Below are positions 7,685-14,156 of a DNA stretch of 19,348 nt, in pieces (positions within the stretch are counted from its first letter, which is position 1; every line of letters begins with the position of its first letter). Made by a program: the position numbers and the translations under genes. The stretch is from an uncultured Eubacteriales bacterium (lineage in GTDB: Bacteria > Bacillota > Clostridia > Oscillospirales > Oscillospiraceae): NCBI GenBank assembly GCA_900546415.1, contig URCY01000037.1, positions 1-19,348 on the forward strand, given 5' to 3'. The notes beneath the pieces are model-generated. The model had not been told where the DNA came from, did no database searches, and was given only the letters and a program-made list of their open reading frames with translations.

Positions 7685-8841
7685 ATCGAATCCGTGAAAG
7701 AAACAGACAGCTCCTTGTGTTCATCTGGATCGTGCTGATCCTCCCGTTTTTGAGCGTCCAGGGCATCCGGAGCGCGATGGGCACATCGGTCTACCAGGGA
7801 TGGCAGTTTTTTTCGATGCTCGTGACCGGCGCGCTGGTGGTCTATATGGCAGAGGAGATCCGGATCAACCTTTACAGCGTGCTGTTCACACTGTTTCAGG
7901 GACTTGTTTTCGTGAATACGGCGGTGCACAGCGGCATCAGCCTCGGCATCCTGGTCGTGATGCTGATGTCGGTCTTCCTCTTTCTGCTGCTGCAAACGGA
8001 CTTTTATTCGCAGCTCCTGCAGGCGCTGGCCGTGCTGGTCATCGCGCTCGTGCTGATCAATCTGCCGGGGCTGTTTCTGCGCAGCGGGGACGAGAACGAG
8101 ATGTTTTTTATCAGCGGCAAGAACGGACTCAGCATTTTCCTGATCCCCGGCGCGTTTTTCATCCTGTTTCAGGCGATCGAGCGATACGGAAAACTCCGCT
8201 GGACGAGCACCGTCGGGTTGGGGCTGTGCCTGCTCTCGGTGATCGTCGGCTCGAGCGGAACGGGCGTCGTGGTCACGGCGGTCGCGGCGATCCTGCTGCT
8301 GCTGGCCGTGAAATTCAAGCCGCCCAAGTGGGTCTATATTGCGGTGATCCTCGCGCTCTATGCCATTTTGATCCTGTTTTCGGAGACGCTGCTGGAATCG
8401 AAATTCTGGCTGAGCTTTACCGAGCTGCTTGGCAAGGACGGCACGCTGACCTCCCGCATGTCGATCTGGAAGACTGTCAAGCGCTACATCGGGCGCTATT
8501 GGCTGATCGGCGTCGGGCGCGGCGCGCGCATCCGCTATATCAACTCGCTTGGCATGTACCGTTTTAACTACGAGGCGCACAATTTCGTTCTGGAGATCCT
8601 GCTGGAGAGCGGCGTGATCGGGCTGCTGCTGTATGGCTCGCTGCTGTTTTACACCGTGAAGCATCTGAACATGAACGATCTCAAGCAGCGCATGGTCTTT
8701 GTTGCCCTGTGCGTGCTGCTGGTGAACGGGCTGACCGAATCGACGCTCAACAGCTGCTTCGTGACGCTCATGCTCGGGATCGCCTGCCGCTATGCCGCAG
8801 AGAATCGGAGGAATCTGAAACCGAATGAACACAAGGTATAG
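7681..8841 (+). CDS. O-antigen ligase/polymerase (Wzy-like) membrane protein
   Basis: 386 residues, about ten or more hydrophobic helices. It has the late O-antigen ligase/Wzy signature: LTSRMSIWKTVKRYIG, WLIGVGRGARIRY, then EAHNFVLEILLESGVIGLLLY (H300). Such proteins polymerise undecaprenyl-linked repeat units on the outer membrane face, or ligate them. In a Gram-positive cluster with a flippase, polymerase is the likelier role. The start is TTG 7681, overlapping the previous stop as TTGA, with TAGGAGAG at 7666-7673 upstream. No better ATG is available at the N-terminus. Confidence 0.9.
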   Translation: MNRIRERNRQLLVFIWIVLILPFLSVQGIRSAMGTSVYQGWQFFSMLVTGALVVYMAEEIRINLYSVLFTLFQGLVFVNTAVHSGISLGILVVMLMSVFLFLLLQTDFYSQLLQALAVLVIALVLINLPGLFLRSGDENEMFFISGKNGLSIFLIPGAFFILFQAIERYGKLRWTSTVGLGLCLLSVIVGSSGTGVVVTAVAAILLLLAVKFKPPKWVYIAVILALYAILILFSETLLESKFWLSFTELLGKDGTLTSRMSIWKTVKRYIGRYWLIGVGRGARIRYINSLGMYRFNYEAHNFVLEILLESGVIGLLLYGSLLFYTVKHLNMNDLKQRMVFVALCVLLVNGLTESTLNSCFVTLMLGIACRYAAENRRNLKPNEHKV

Positions 8842-10342
8842 AAGCTTAAAATGGAACTCCATTCTGGCGCTGGTCTATCAGGTGATCCTGATCGTCACCG
8901 GCCTGATCCTGCCGCGCTGCTTTTTGTATTTTTACGGCTCGGAGGTCAACGGCCTCATCAGCTCGATCACGCAGTTTCTGTCCTTCATCAACATCTGCGA
9001 TCTCGGCATCAGCGCGGTCGTCTCCTCGGCGTATTATAAGCCGCTGGCCGACCGCGACACGGCGCAGATCAGCAGGGTCTTTGCCTATTCCAAGCGCTTT
9101 TTCCGGGTGGTCGGCTGCATTCTGACGGGCTATATCGCGGTTTTGCTGGCGATCTATCCGACGCTCATCAATCACACGTTCGACTACTGGTTCACGGCGA
9201 CGCTGATCGCGGCGATGGGAATTTCCCAGCTCGGGCAGTATTTCATCGGCATCACCTATCAGCTGCTGCTGAACTCCGATCAGAAATCCAGCGTACAGCT
9301 GCTCGTCAACGGCAGCACACTGCTCGTGAACACGGCGGTCAGCGTGGCGCTCATGGTCTGCGGCGCGCCCATCCAGCTCGTGAAGCTGGCGACCTCGCTG
9401 ATCTATCTGCTGCGTCCGCTGCTCCTGTACCTTTACGTAAAAAAACACTATGAGCTTGATTTGACCGTGGCCGTCGACCGTTCGGTCGTGCCGCAGAAAT
9501 CGAGCGGGATCATCCAGCACATCGCCTATATGATCTATGAAAACACCGACGTGATGGTTCTGACGGTGTTCTCCACGCTGAAAAACGTGTCGGTCTATTC
9601 GGTCTATACGCTCGTGACGAACTGCATCAAGCAGCTCATCACGGCGGCCACAACGGGCGTGCAGGCGCTGCTGGGCAACATGCTCGCGCGCGGCGAACAG
9701 CAGGAGCTGCGCCGGTTTTACACGCTGTATGACTGGTGCGTCCACACGGTGAGCACGCTGCTCTTCACGGTCACGGGGCTGCTGATCGTGCCCTTCGTCA
9801 AGGTCTACACCGCGCAGATCACCGACGCGGACTATGAGGCGCCGCTTTTTGCCGTGCTGATCTGTCTGGCGTATTTCCTCAGCAGCATCCGCAACTGCAA
9901 CTATACGCTCATTCGCGCGGCCGGGCACTACCGGCAGACGCAGGCGGCGTCGCTGATCGAGGCGGTCACCAATCTGTCGCTCTCGATCGTCTGTGTGTTC
10001 CGCTTCGGCCTGATCGGCGTGGCCTTCGGAACGGTCGCGGCCACGGCGTTCTTCGTCGTCTATGAGATGATCTATTTCTCGCGCAACATCGTTTTTGTCA
10101 GGAAAACGCATTATCTGAAGCTGTTTGCGACCGATGCGCTCACGGCGGCAGTCGGCATCGGCGCGGCAATGCACATCCGGATCTTCACCGGGTCGCTGCT
10201 CTCTTGGCTGCTGCAGGCGGCGCTCGCGTTCGCCGTGTGCACGGCGGTGAGCCTGATCGTGCAGCTTCTGTTTTATCGGGAGAATCTTTTGGCCGTGAAA
10301 AAACGCATTCTTCGCGGCATTTTTGGGAGGAAATCTTGTTGA
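8825..10342 (+). CDS. Polysaccharide flippase (Wzx / MOP superfamily)
   Basis: 505 residues and about 12 to 14 hydrophobic helices. The N-terminal RSLKWNSILALVYQVILIV and LPRCFLYFYGSEVNGLISSI are characteristic of Firmicutes polysaccharide-transport flippases (Polysacc_synt / MOP family). It moves lipid-linked repeat units across the membrane. Charged residues in the helices, such as FINICDLGISAVV, are usual in this family. The gene overlaps the polymerase gene by 17 nt. A GGAG at 8807-8810 is a weak, distant ribosome site, so coupling to the polymerase gene is likely. Confidence 0.93.
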   Translation: MNTRYRSLKWNSILALVYQVILIVTGLILPRCFLYFYGSEVNGLISSITQFLSFINICDLGISAVVSSAYYKPLADRDTAQISRVFAYSKRFFRVVGCILTGYIAVLLAIYPTLINHTFDYWFTATLIAAMGISQLGQYFIGITYQLLLNSDQKSSVQLLVNGSTLLVNTAVSVALMVCGAPIQLVKLATSLIYLLRPLLLYLYVKKHYELDLTVAVDRSVVPQKSSGIIQHIAYMIYENTDVMVLTVFSTLKNVSVYSVYTLVTNCIKQLITAATTGVQALLGNMLARGEQQELRRFYTLYDWCVHTVSTLLFTVTGLLIVPFVKVYTAQITDADYEAPLFAVLICLAYFLSSIRNCNYTLIRAAGHYRQTQAASLIEAVTNLSLSIVCVFRFGLIGVAFGTVAATAFFVVYEMIYFSRNIVFVRKTHYLKLFATDALTAAVGIGAAMHIRIFTGSLLSWLLQAALAFAVCTAVSLIVQLLFYRENLLAVKKRILRGIFGRKSC

Positions 10343-11517
10343 GCACCTATCAAAATCTCTTTACCGTGATCCGGGCGGCGCTGACCGGGTGCGCGGGGCA
10401 GCTGGAGCAGCCGGTCGATTACGGCGCGATGGAGCGGCTGGGCAGGAGACACCAGATCCTGCCGCTGCTCTATGTCGGGCTGAGCAAGTGCGGCGCAGAT
10501 GCGCAGATGCTCCGGCCGATCGCCGACCGGGCGATGCAGGCGGTGTGCTTCGACCAGAATCAGCTCTACTGTCTGGAGCAGGTGCGGACGCTCCTGACCG
10601 AGCACGGGCTGGATTTTATGCTGCTCAAGGGCTCGTCCCTGAAGCGGCTTTATCCGTCGTCGGAGCTGCGGCTGATGAGCGACATCGACATTCTTGTGCG
10701 CGAGGAGCAGTATGAGCGCCTGCGGCCGCTGATGCGCGAGGCCGGGTTCGCCGAGGGAATGCAGACGGATCACGAGCTGATGTGGCGCGACCGGAACGGG
10801 ATGCTCATCGAGTTCCACCGACGGCTCATTCCGTCTTATAACAGCGACTATTATGCCTATTTCCGCGACCCGTGGGAGAAGGCCGAGCGCCGCGCGGCGT
10901 GCGAATACGCCATGCGCCCCGAGGACGAGTATCTCTATGTGTTCACGCACCTGACGAAGCACTATCGCGACGGCGGCATCGGTCTGCGGCATATGCTCGA
11001 CCTGTGGATGTTCCGCCGCGCCTATCCGGAGCTGGACCGCGCCTATCTGGAACGGGAGCTGCGCAGGCTGGAGCTGGAGGCCTTCCACCGGAACATTCTG
11101 GCGACTGTCGCGGTCTGGCTCGACGGTCGGCAGGAGACGGAGCTGACGCGGACGATCACGGAGTGTATCCTCGTGAGCGGGGCGTTCGGCATCCGCGAGG
11201 CCTTTGACGCGGCCAACGCGGCACGGCAGAGCGCCAAGACGGCCGACATCCATGCCGCCAAGCAGAGGTCACTGCGGCGGCTCGTGTTTTTGCCCTATTC
11301 GAGCATGAAAAAGCGCTATCCGATGCTCGAGCGCTTCCCGGTGCTGCTGCCGGTCATGTGGACGGCGCGGTGGTTTGACGCGGTGCTCCACCGGCGCGAC
11401 CATATCGCGCGGCAGTATGAACGCCTTGAGCAGATCAATCCGACGGTCGTCGACGCCTATAACCGCGAGCTGGCGCAGGTCGGCCTGAAATTTGAGCGGA
11501 CGGCGGACGGGCACTGA
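10339..11517 (+). CDS. Nucleotidyltransferase family protein (PF14907-like)
   Basis: 392 residues. The mid-N-terminal part FMLLKGSSLKRLYPSSELRL, followed by MSDIDILV (from residue ~93; D115 and D117 as the metal pair), matches the uncharacterised nucleotidyltransferase family PF14907 (NTP_transf_5). That family often sits in capsule and exopolysaccharide loci. A long helical, Arg/Glu-rich C-terminal half (about residues 180-390) has no motif I recognise. Start: TTG 10339 overlaps the flippase stop (TTGA), with GGGAGG at 10325-10330, 8 nt upstream. A second TTG at 10336 is also possible. The nucleotide and acceptor are unknown; it may modify a glycan component or a regulator. Confidence 0.85.
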   Translation: MSTYQNLFTVIRAALTGCAGQLEQPVDYGAMERLGRRHQILPLLYVGLSKCGADAQMLRPIADRAMQAVCFDQNQLYCLEQVRTLLTEHGLDFMLLKGSSLKRLYPSSELRLMSDIDILVREEQYERLRPLMREAGFAEGMQTDHELMWRDRNGMLIEFHRRLIPSYNSDYYAYFRDPWEKAERRAACEYAMRPEDEYLYVFTHLTKHYRDGGIGLRHMLDLWMFRRAYPELDRAYLERELRRLELEAFHRNILATVAVWLDGRQETELTRTITECILVSGAFGIREAFDAANAARQSAKTADIHAAKQRSLRRLVFLPYSSMKKRYPMLERFPVLLPVMWTARWFDAVLHRRDHIARQYERLEQINPTVVDAYNRELAQVGLKFERTADGH

Positions 11518-11525
11518 CCCGTCCG
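11504..11525 (+). terminator. GC-rich hairpin at the operon end (weak terminator candidate)
   Basis: A perfect 8-bp stem, CGGACGGG (11504-11511) with CCCGTCCG (11518-11525), encloses the stop codon of the last polysaccharide gene. No T-tract follows, so it may act as a 3' stability stem or weak terminator rather than a standard intrinsic one. Confidence 0.35.
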
Positions 11526-11544
11526 ACGCCCGGAACCGGAAGAC

Positions 11545-11573
11545 TTGACAGCCGCCGGGCGGAATGATAAAAT
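11545..11573 (+). promoter_or_regulatory. Near-consensus sigma-A promoter for tRNA-Leu
   Basis: TTGACA (11545-11550), a 17-nt spacer and TAAAAT (11568-11573) give a perfect -35 and a 5/6 -10. It is the best promoter match I can see in the window. Transcription would start near 11580, giving a leader of about 95 nt before the tRNA at 11677. Confidence 0.85.
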
Positions 11574-11574
11574 A

Positions 11575-11669
11575 CAGGTTGCAGGATGATAACGGAGAGC
11601 GCAAAGCCGGAATCAGCCGAAAACGGAAGGCCGGAGCTTCTTTTCGGCTGCCTGTTTTGCTGCAACCTG
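11575..11669 (+). promoter_or_regulatory. Structured leader between promoter and tRNA-Leu
   Basis: Two nested inverted repeats. The outer CAGGTTGCAG (11575-11584) pairs with CTGCAACCTG (11660-11669), and the inner CAGCCGAAAA (11614-11623) with TTTTCGGCTG (11641-11650). Both are perfect 10-bp stems, and GAAG/CTTC can extend the inner loop. The outer 5' arm begins at the -10/start-site region, so the first bases of it may not be transcribed. The fold could be a precursor leader removed by RNase P or a small RNA. Confidence 0.55.
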
Positions 11670-11676
11670 AATATCT

Positions 11677-11761
11677 GCGGGCATGATGGAATTGGCAGAC
11701 ATGCGAGATTTAGGTTCTCGTGCAGCGATGCGTTGGGGTTCGAGTCCCCATGCCCGCACCA
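11677..11761 (+). tRNA. tRNA-Leu (anticodon TAG)
   Basis: 85-nt class II tRNA. The acceptor GCGGGCA (11677-11683) pairs with TGCCCGC (11751-11757), discriminator A, CCA encoded at 11759-11761. Anticodon stem CGAGA/TCTCG around loop TTTAGGT gives anticodon TAG. A long variable arm (GTGCAGCGATGC) and T arm GGGG-TTCGAGT-CCCC are present. It has its own promoter at 11545 and a terminator at 11764. Confidence 0.97.
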
Positions 11762-11763
11762 CG

Positions 11764-11803
11764 AAAAAAGTCACTTTTGTCTACCAACAAAGGTGACTTT
11801 TTT
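11764..11803 (+). terminator. Intrinsic terminator of tRNA-Leu
   Basis: 17-nt arms 11764-11780 and 11787-11803 pair with a single G-T wobble around a 6-nt loop CTACCA. Six A at the 5' foot and six T at the 3' foot make it symmetrical and possibly bidirectional. Its core ACAAAGGTGACTTTTTT resembles the tRNA-Asn terminator arm ACAAAGGAGTTTT. Confidence 0.92.
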
Positions 11804-11807
11804 CAAT

Positions 11808-11970
11808 GATATCCGTTCCTTGTGGAACGGGTGATATATCTTCGATATGATATCGCACTGTCGTGCGATGATATATGCCTGGGGCATATGAGGAACGGAT
11901 ATTATATCATGCTTGCGAAGCGAGTATATCATACGGCTTGCCGTATATCATATCGCGTAAGCGATATATC
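11808..11970 (+). repeat. Array of seven short hairpins with GATATAT-like linkers
   Basis: Seven local stem-loops follow one another: 11813-11830 (CCGTTCC/GGAACGG), 11836-11848 (ATATC/GATAT), 11852-11869 (ATCGCAC/GTGCGAT), 11873-11889 (ATATGCC/GGCATAT), 11911-11921 (GCTT/AAGC), 11931-11946 (ATACGGC/GCCGTAT) and 11950-11967 (ATATCGC/GCGATAT). Stem sequences differ but the linkers are variants of GATATATCAT. Centres are spaced about 20 bp apart, except a 35-bp step where GGAACGGATAT (11892-11902) lies. That block can instead pair with ATATCCGTTCC (11809-11819), enclosing hairpins 2-4. The array starts 5 nt after the tRNA-Leu terminator and runs directly into the four-helix-bundle fragment. Confidence 0.85.
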
Positions 11971-11971
11971 A

Positions 11972-12127
11972 TTGAAAGAATCTAACGAAACTAGCTATTG
12001 GCTGAAACTAATGTATGAAACCAAGAGAATTGATACAGCTACATATCAATATGCGGAGAAACTTTGCGGCAACATCCGCAGACTGTTGATCGCATCTTAC
12101 AAAAGAGCAAAGGAGAATGCAAAATGA
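11972..12127 (+). pseudogene. Four-helix-bundle (S23/IVS-type) protein, C-terminal part
   Basis: The last 51 codons read LKESNETSYWLKLMYETKRI and onward to KRAKENAK. This matches the C-terminal two helices of the four helix bundle / 23S rRNA intervening-sequence protein family (S23-like, TIGR02436), whose pattern is 'ALKE-x-NET-x-YWL-x-LLYE...'. Intact proteins are about 115-125 aa and begin with a helix carrying 'SKQLLRSGTSIGANI'; that half is absent. Instead the hairpin array lies immediately upstream. The reading frame stays open through it to a GTG at 11822, so a chimeric 101-aa product is formally possible. The stop overlaps the next start as ATGA. The family call is moderately sure, made by recognition alone. 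Confidence 0.6.
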
Positions 12128-12582
12128 AAAGATATGCTTCCCGAGCAACAAAGTTGCTTGCAATAGCTACTTTGATTTGTGGCGCAGTAGTGCTGATTGG
12201 TATTATTATTGCTGTTGCAGGTGTTAAAAATATTGGGTTAACTATTGGCTTTATATTATCAGGTGGATTGTTGGGTGTCATATTTTTTGCTTGTTTTTTT
12301 GCCGAAAAAAGCAGAGCATTGATAATAAATACAGATAAGGTTATTTTCCCAAGAGGCGCAGAGAAAAACGGACAACAGTCTTTCAAAAAAACTGTTGTCA
12401 AAATAAGTGATATTAGTTCTGTTGAAAGTAAATTTCACAAAGGTGATAAGATCATTTCTGATGATTGTTTTTTCTATACATTCAAACTGAAAGACGGAAC
12501 TAGTATCACCGTTACACTTTATGCGTATGGCAAAGAGGCGGAAAAAGAAATCTTGGAAACTATTAAAAGCAGTATTGAGTAA
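12124..12582 (+). CDS. Two-TM membrane protein with a cytosolic PH-like domain (uncharacterised)
   Basis: 152 residues. Two hydrophobic helices (about 11-34 and 37-60) are followed by a soluble part of ~90 residues, rich in beta-strand pattern and with the core KIISDDCFFYTFKLKDGTSI. That layout resembles bacterial PH-like/YdbT-type domains, but I do not recognise a named family. AGGAG at 12111-12115 is 8 nt before ATG 12124, which overlaps the preceding stop (ATGA). Coupling to the four-helix-bundle fragment is therefore likely. The base composition is clearly more AT-rich than the polysaccharide operon, suggesting transfer with the hairpin array. Function unknown. Confidence 0.75.
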   Translation: MKRYASRATKLLAIATLICGAVVLIGIIIAVAGVKNIGLTIGFILSGGLLGVIFFACFFAEKSRALIINTDKVIFPRGAEKNGQQSFKKTVVKISDISSVESKFHKGDKIISDDCFFYTFKLKDGTSITVTLYAYGKEAEKEILETIKSSIE

Positions 12583-12622
12583 TTTACGCACCTTTTTGCT
12601 CGTCTTTCACAAAAAACAGCAG

Positions 12623-12666
12623 CCGAAGGGAGACGCTCCGTAAGGAAGTTGTCTCCCTTTGGTTTT
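12623..12666 (+). terminator. Intrinsic terminator after the two-TM gene
   Basis: CCGAAGGGAGAC (12623-12634) pairs with GTCTCCCTTTGG (12651-12662), 12 bp with one G-T wobble and a 16-nt loop, followed by TTTT. It lies about 40 nt past the stop codon of the two-TM gene. Confidence 0.75.
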
Positions 12667-12784
12667 GTCGTCAGCCGGAATTTGGATTTATAGGAAAAAC
12701 AATCATATTGAAGGATTACGGTAGGAGCAAAAAATAGTAAATAATGATTTTATTTTCTGTATAATAAGAAATATAATTTTACCA
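12667..12784. other. AT-rich intergenic remnant
   Basis: No gene is visible here. It has two TATAAT boxes (12760-12765 and 12772-12777), but neither has a convincing -35 at the right distance. The second lies just left of the MITE-like element. If one is active it would read through the element toward 12991. Confidence 0.4.
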
Positions 12785-12947
12785 AGGGAACCTCTGAATA
12801 AATCGGCAGCGGCGCTCAGCGGGTCTTTTGCTCCAACTTATCGGTTTGAAAATCTTGAAATACACAAAGGATTCCTGCAATTTCCAAACCTCAATTTGGA
12901 ACAAAATCCATCGCTGACCGCTCTTGCAATTTAATCAGAGCTTCCCT
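12785..12947. mobile_element. 163-bp MITE-like foldback element
   Basis: The left end AGGGAACCTCTGAATAAAT (12785-12803) and the reverse complement of the right end (12929-12947, AGGGAAGCTCTGATTAAAT) match at 17 of 19 positions. The similarity continues inward with one small shift (left GCGCTCAGCG..TTTTGCTCC, right GCGGTCAGCG..TTTTGTTCC), giving imperfect terminal inverted repeats of about 50 bp. The centre has no open frame of note. A short, coding-free element with long inverted ends is the definition of a MITE mobilised by a transposase elsewhere. No clear target-site duplication is seen, and no parent transposase is in the window. Confidence 0.7.
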
Positions 12948-12990
12948 AAAATATGCGAAATCGATTTATAAGGGGCAAGAAAAGGGAGAA

Positions 12991-13170
12991 ATGATTTATT
13001 ATAATCTTTTCTCACAAAACTGCGTGCATGCCGCAATTGGAATATTGGCACAGAGTCCGGATGCCTTTACAGAATCACAATATGAATTAATTGCAGAGCT
13101 GCGGTTATACTCCTTTATTCCGAACAATAACATCAAGCTAATGGAAAAATTGGGGGCTTTCATGAAATGA
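12991..13170 (+). CDS. 59-aa papain-like ('NC' motif) fragment, probably 5'-truncated
   Basis: A short reading frame translating to MIYYNLFSQNCVHAAIGILA and ending in a LYSFIPNNNIKLMEKLGAF tail. The 'YNLF-x-x-NCV' block resembles the catalytic-Cys segment of permuted papain/LRAT/NlpC-like domains, often the tip domain of Rhs or other large secreted proteins. The 'IPN' tail also fits. The same frame is open upstream back to the right end of the MITE (12949; reading KYAKSIYKGQEKGE), with protein-like character, so the original gene was probably longer and cut by the insertion. GGGAG is only 2 nt before the ATG. The stop overlaps the next start (ATGA). Probably a pseudogene. Confidence 0.5.
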   Translation: MIYYNLFSQNCVHAAIGILAQSPDAFTESQYELIAELRLYSFIPNNNIKLMEKLGAFMK

Positions 13171-14144
13171 TACGGAAAAGAAATGTCCTGCTGCTTGCGG
13201 CGCTGCTGCTGTCGCTGCTTACGGCCTATTTTGGCGGCTACCGGTTTTCCGGGAAAACGGCTGCGCAGCTCCAACCGGTACATACGCCGGAGCTTGCTGT
13301 GGCCGAAATGCGGGGCAGGGACAGCCGCGCCCTTTCGGACGGCGTCGCTTCTCTTGATCTGTGTGGGCGGCTGACTTGGTCGGGCGCGTCGGGGAATGAG
13401 ACGATCGCAAACGGTGCGGTTGCCGCCATCCCGGTTCGGAACGGCATTGCGTACCGCGATCGGTCGGATCAGCTGCTTTATGTGCATGACGGAACATGCG
13501 AAAAAATAGACGAGCACGTTACGCAGATCGGGCAATTTGCATCCGAGCTTGTGTATGTGACGGAGGATCACGCGGTTTGGCTCTGGAACGGAGCGGAGCG
13601 CGAGGCTTTGGCGCAGCTCGACGCGCAGGATCGCGTTTCGGCATTGTTCGGCAATTCGCAATACCTGATCCTTGCCGGCGATCCGCTCTATATTTATCAG
13701 AAGGAAAGCGGACTGAGCAAAACGGAGTGGCGCTGCACAGGCGCGAGCGCGGCATTCCTGTATGGTGACGATCTCGTGCTGATCGGCTTCAACAGTGCGG
13801 GCGGCGAGGTTTACCACATTCCGACGCAGACTGTGCAGCCGCTCCGTCTCGGGTTCCCGACCGGTGAAAAGGCGAACGAGAACACGATCTCCGTAGCGGC
13901 AGATGCGCATGCGGTCTATCTCTCCGTGCGTTCGGAGGAGTGCCGTGCGTGGCCGTTTTACGGGGAAAATACTTACACGGGGACATTCCGGCTCGACCCG
14001 GCCGACTGGAGCGTGGAGCGGCTGGACGAGGCCTACCGCAGCGGCTTGATCCTCGGGAAGGACGGACTGTATGCGTTCGATTCCCGCAAGCACCGCGGAA
14101 CGCGCATTTGCGCGGCGAAAATTGCAGAAAAGATCATCGAATAA
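13167..14144 (+). CDS. Signal-anchored beta-propeller-like extracytoplasmic protein (copy A)
   Basis: 325 residues. An N-terminal signal anchor (about residues 6-26, after KRK) is followed by a ~295-residue outer part. That part is built of repeating beta-strand phrases such as QLLYVHDGTCEKI, ELVYVTEDHAVWLWNG, YLILAGDPLYIYQ and KDGLYAFDSRKHRG. This is typical of YVTN/PQQ/DUF5050-like propellers, though no exact family is recognised. The C-terminal ~80 residues resemble those of the gene at 16109 (YLSV, GT-x-R, E-x-L-x-E, GL, DG-x-x-A, R, K), so the two are paralogues. The ATG overlaps the preceding stop, with GGGGG about 10 nt upstream. The base composition is GC-rich again. Role unknown. Confidence 0.8.
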   Translation: MIRKRNVLLLAALLLSLLTAYFGGYRFSGKTAAQLQPVHTPELAVAEMRGRDSRALSDGVASLDLCGRLTWSGASGNETIANGAVAAIPVRNGIAYRDRSDQLLYVHDGTCEKIDEHVTQIGQFASELVYVTEDHAVWLWNGAEREALAQLDAQDRVSALFGNSQYLILAGDPLYIYQKESGLSKTEWRCTGASAAFLYGDDLVLIGFNSAGGEVYHIPTQTVQPLRLGFPTGEKANENTISVAADAHAVYLSVRSEECRAWPFYGENTYTGTFRLDPADWSVERLDEAYRSGLILGKDGLYAFDSRKHRGTRICAAKIAEKIIE

Positions 14145-14156
14145 GAGAAATACCAT

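Noticed and set aside
11737..11761. attL-type duplication of the tRNA-Leu 3' end marking an integrated island
   Set aside because: No second copy of the tRNA 3' end is seen downstream and there is no integrase gene in the window.
11586..11834. 82-codon frame running through tRNA-Leu
   Set aside because: It translates the tRNA gene and its terminator; this is a well-known artefact.
11808..11970. CRISPR array
   Set aside because: The units are hairpins of differing stem sequence with short variable linkers. There is no constant repeat, no spacer of uniform length and no cas gene.
11972..12127. Diversity-generating retroelement accessory gene (Avd)
   Set aside because: Avd shares the four-helix fold, but no reverse transcriptase, template repeat or variable repeat is visible in the window.
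12593..12733. TTTTTGCTC / GAGCAAAAA inverted pair
   Set aside because: Only 9 bp and AT-rich; it is separate from the terminator stem and the MITE ends and is likely chance.
12999..14156. 385-aa antisense open frame across the small papain-like fragment and propeller A
   Set aside because: It mirrors propeller A, whose sense product has a signal anchor and a paralogue at 16109. The antisense protein shows no domain and crosses a compositional boundary.
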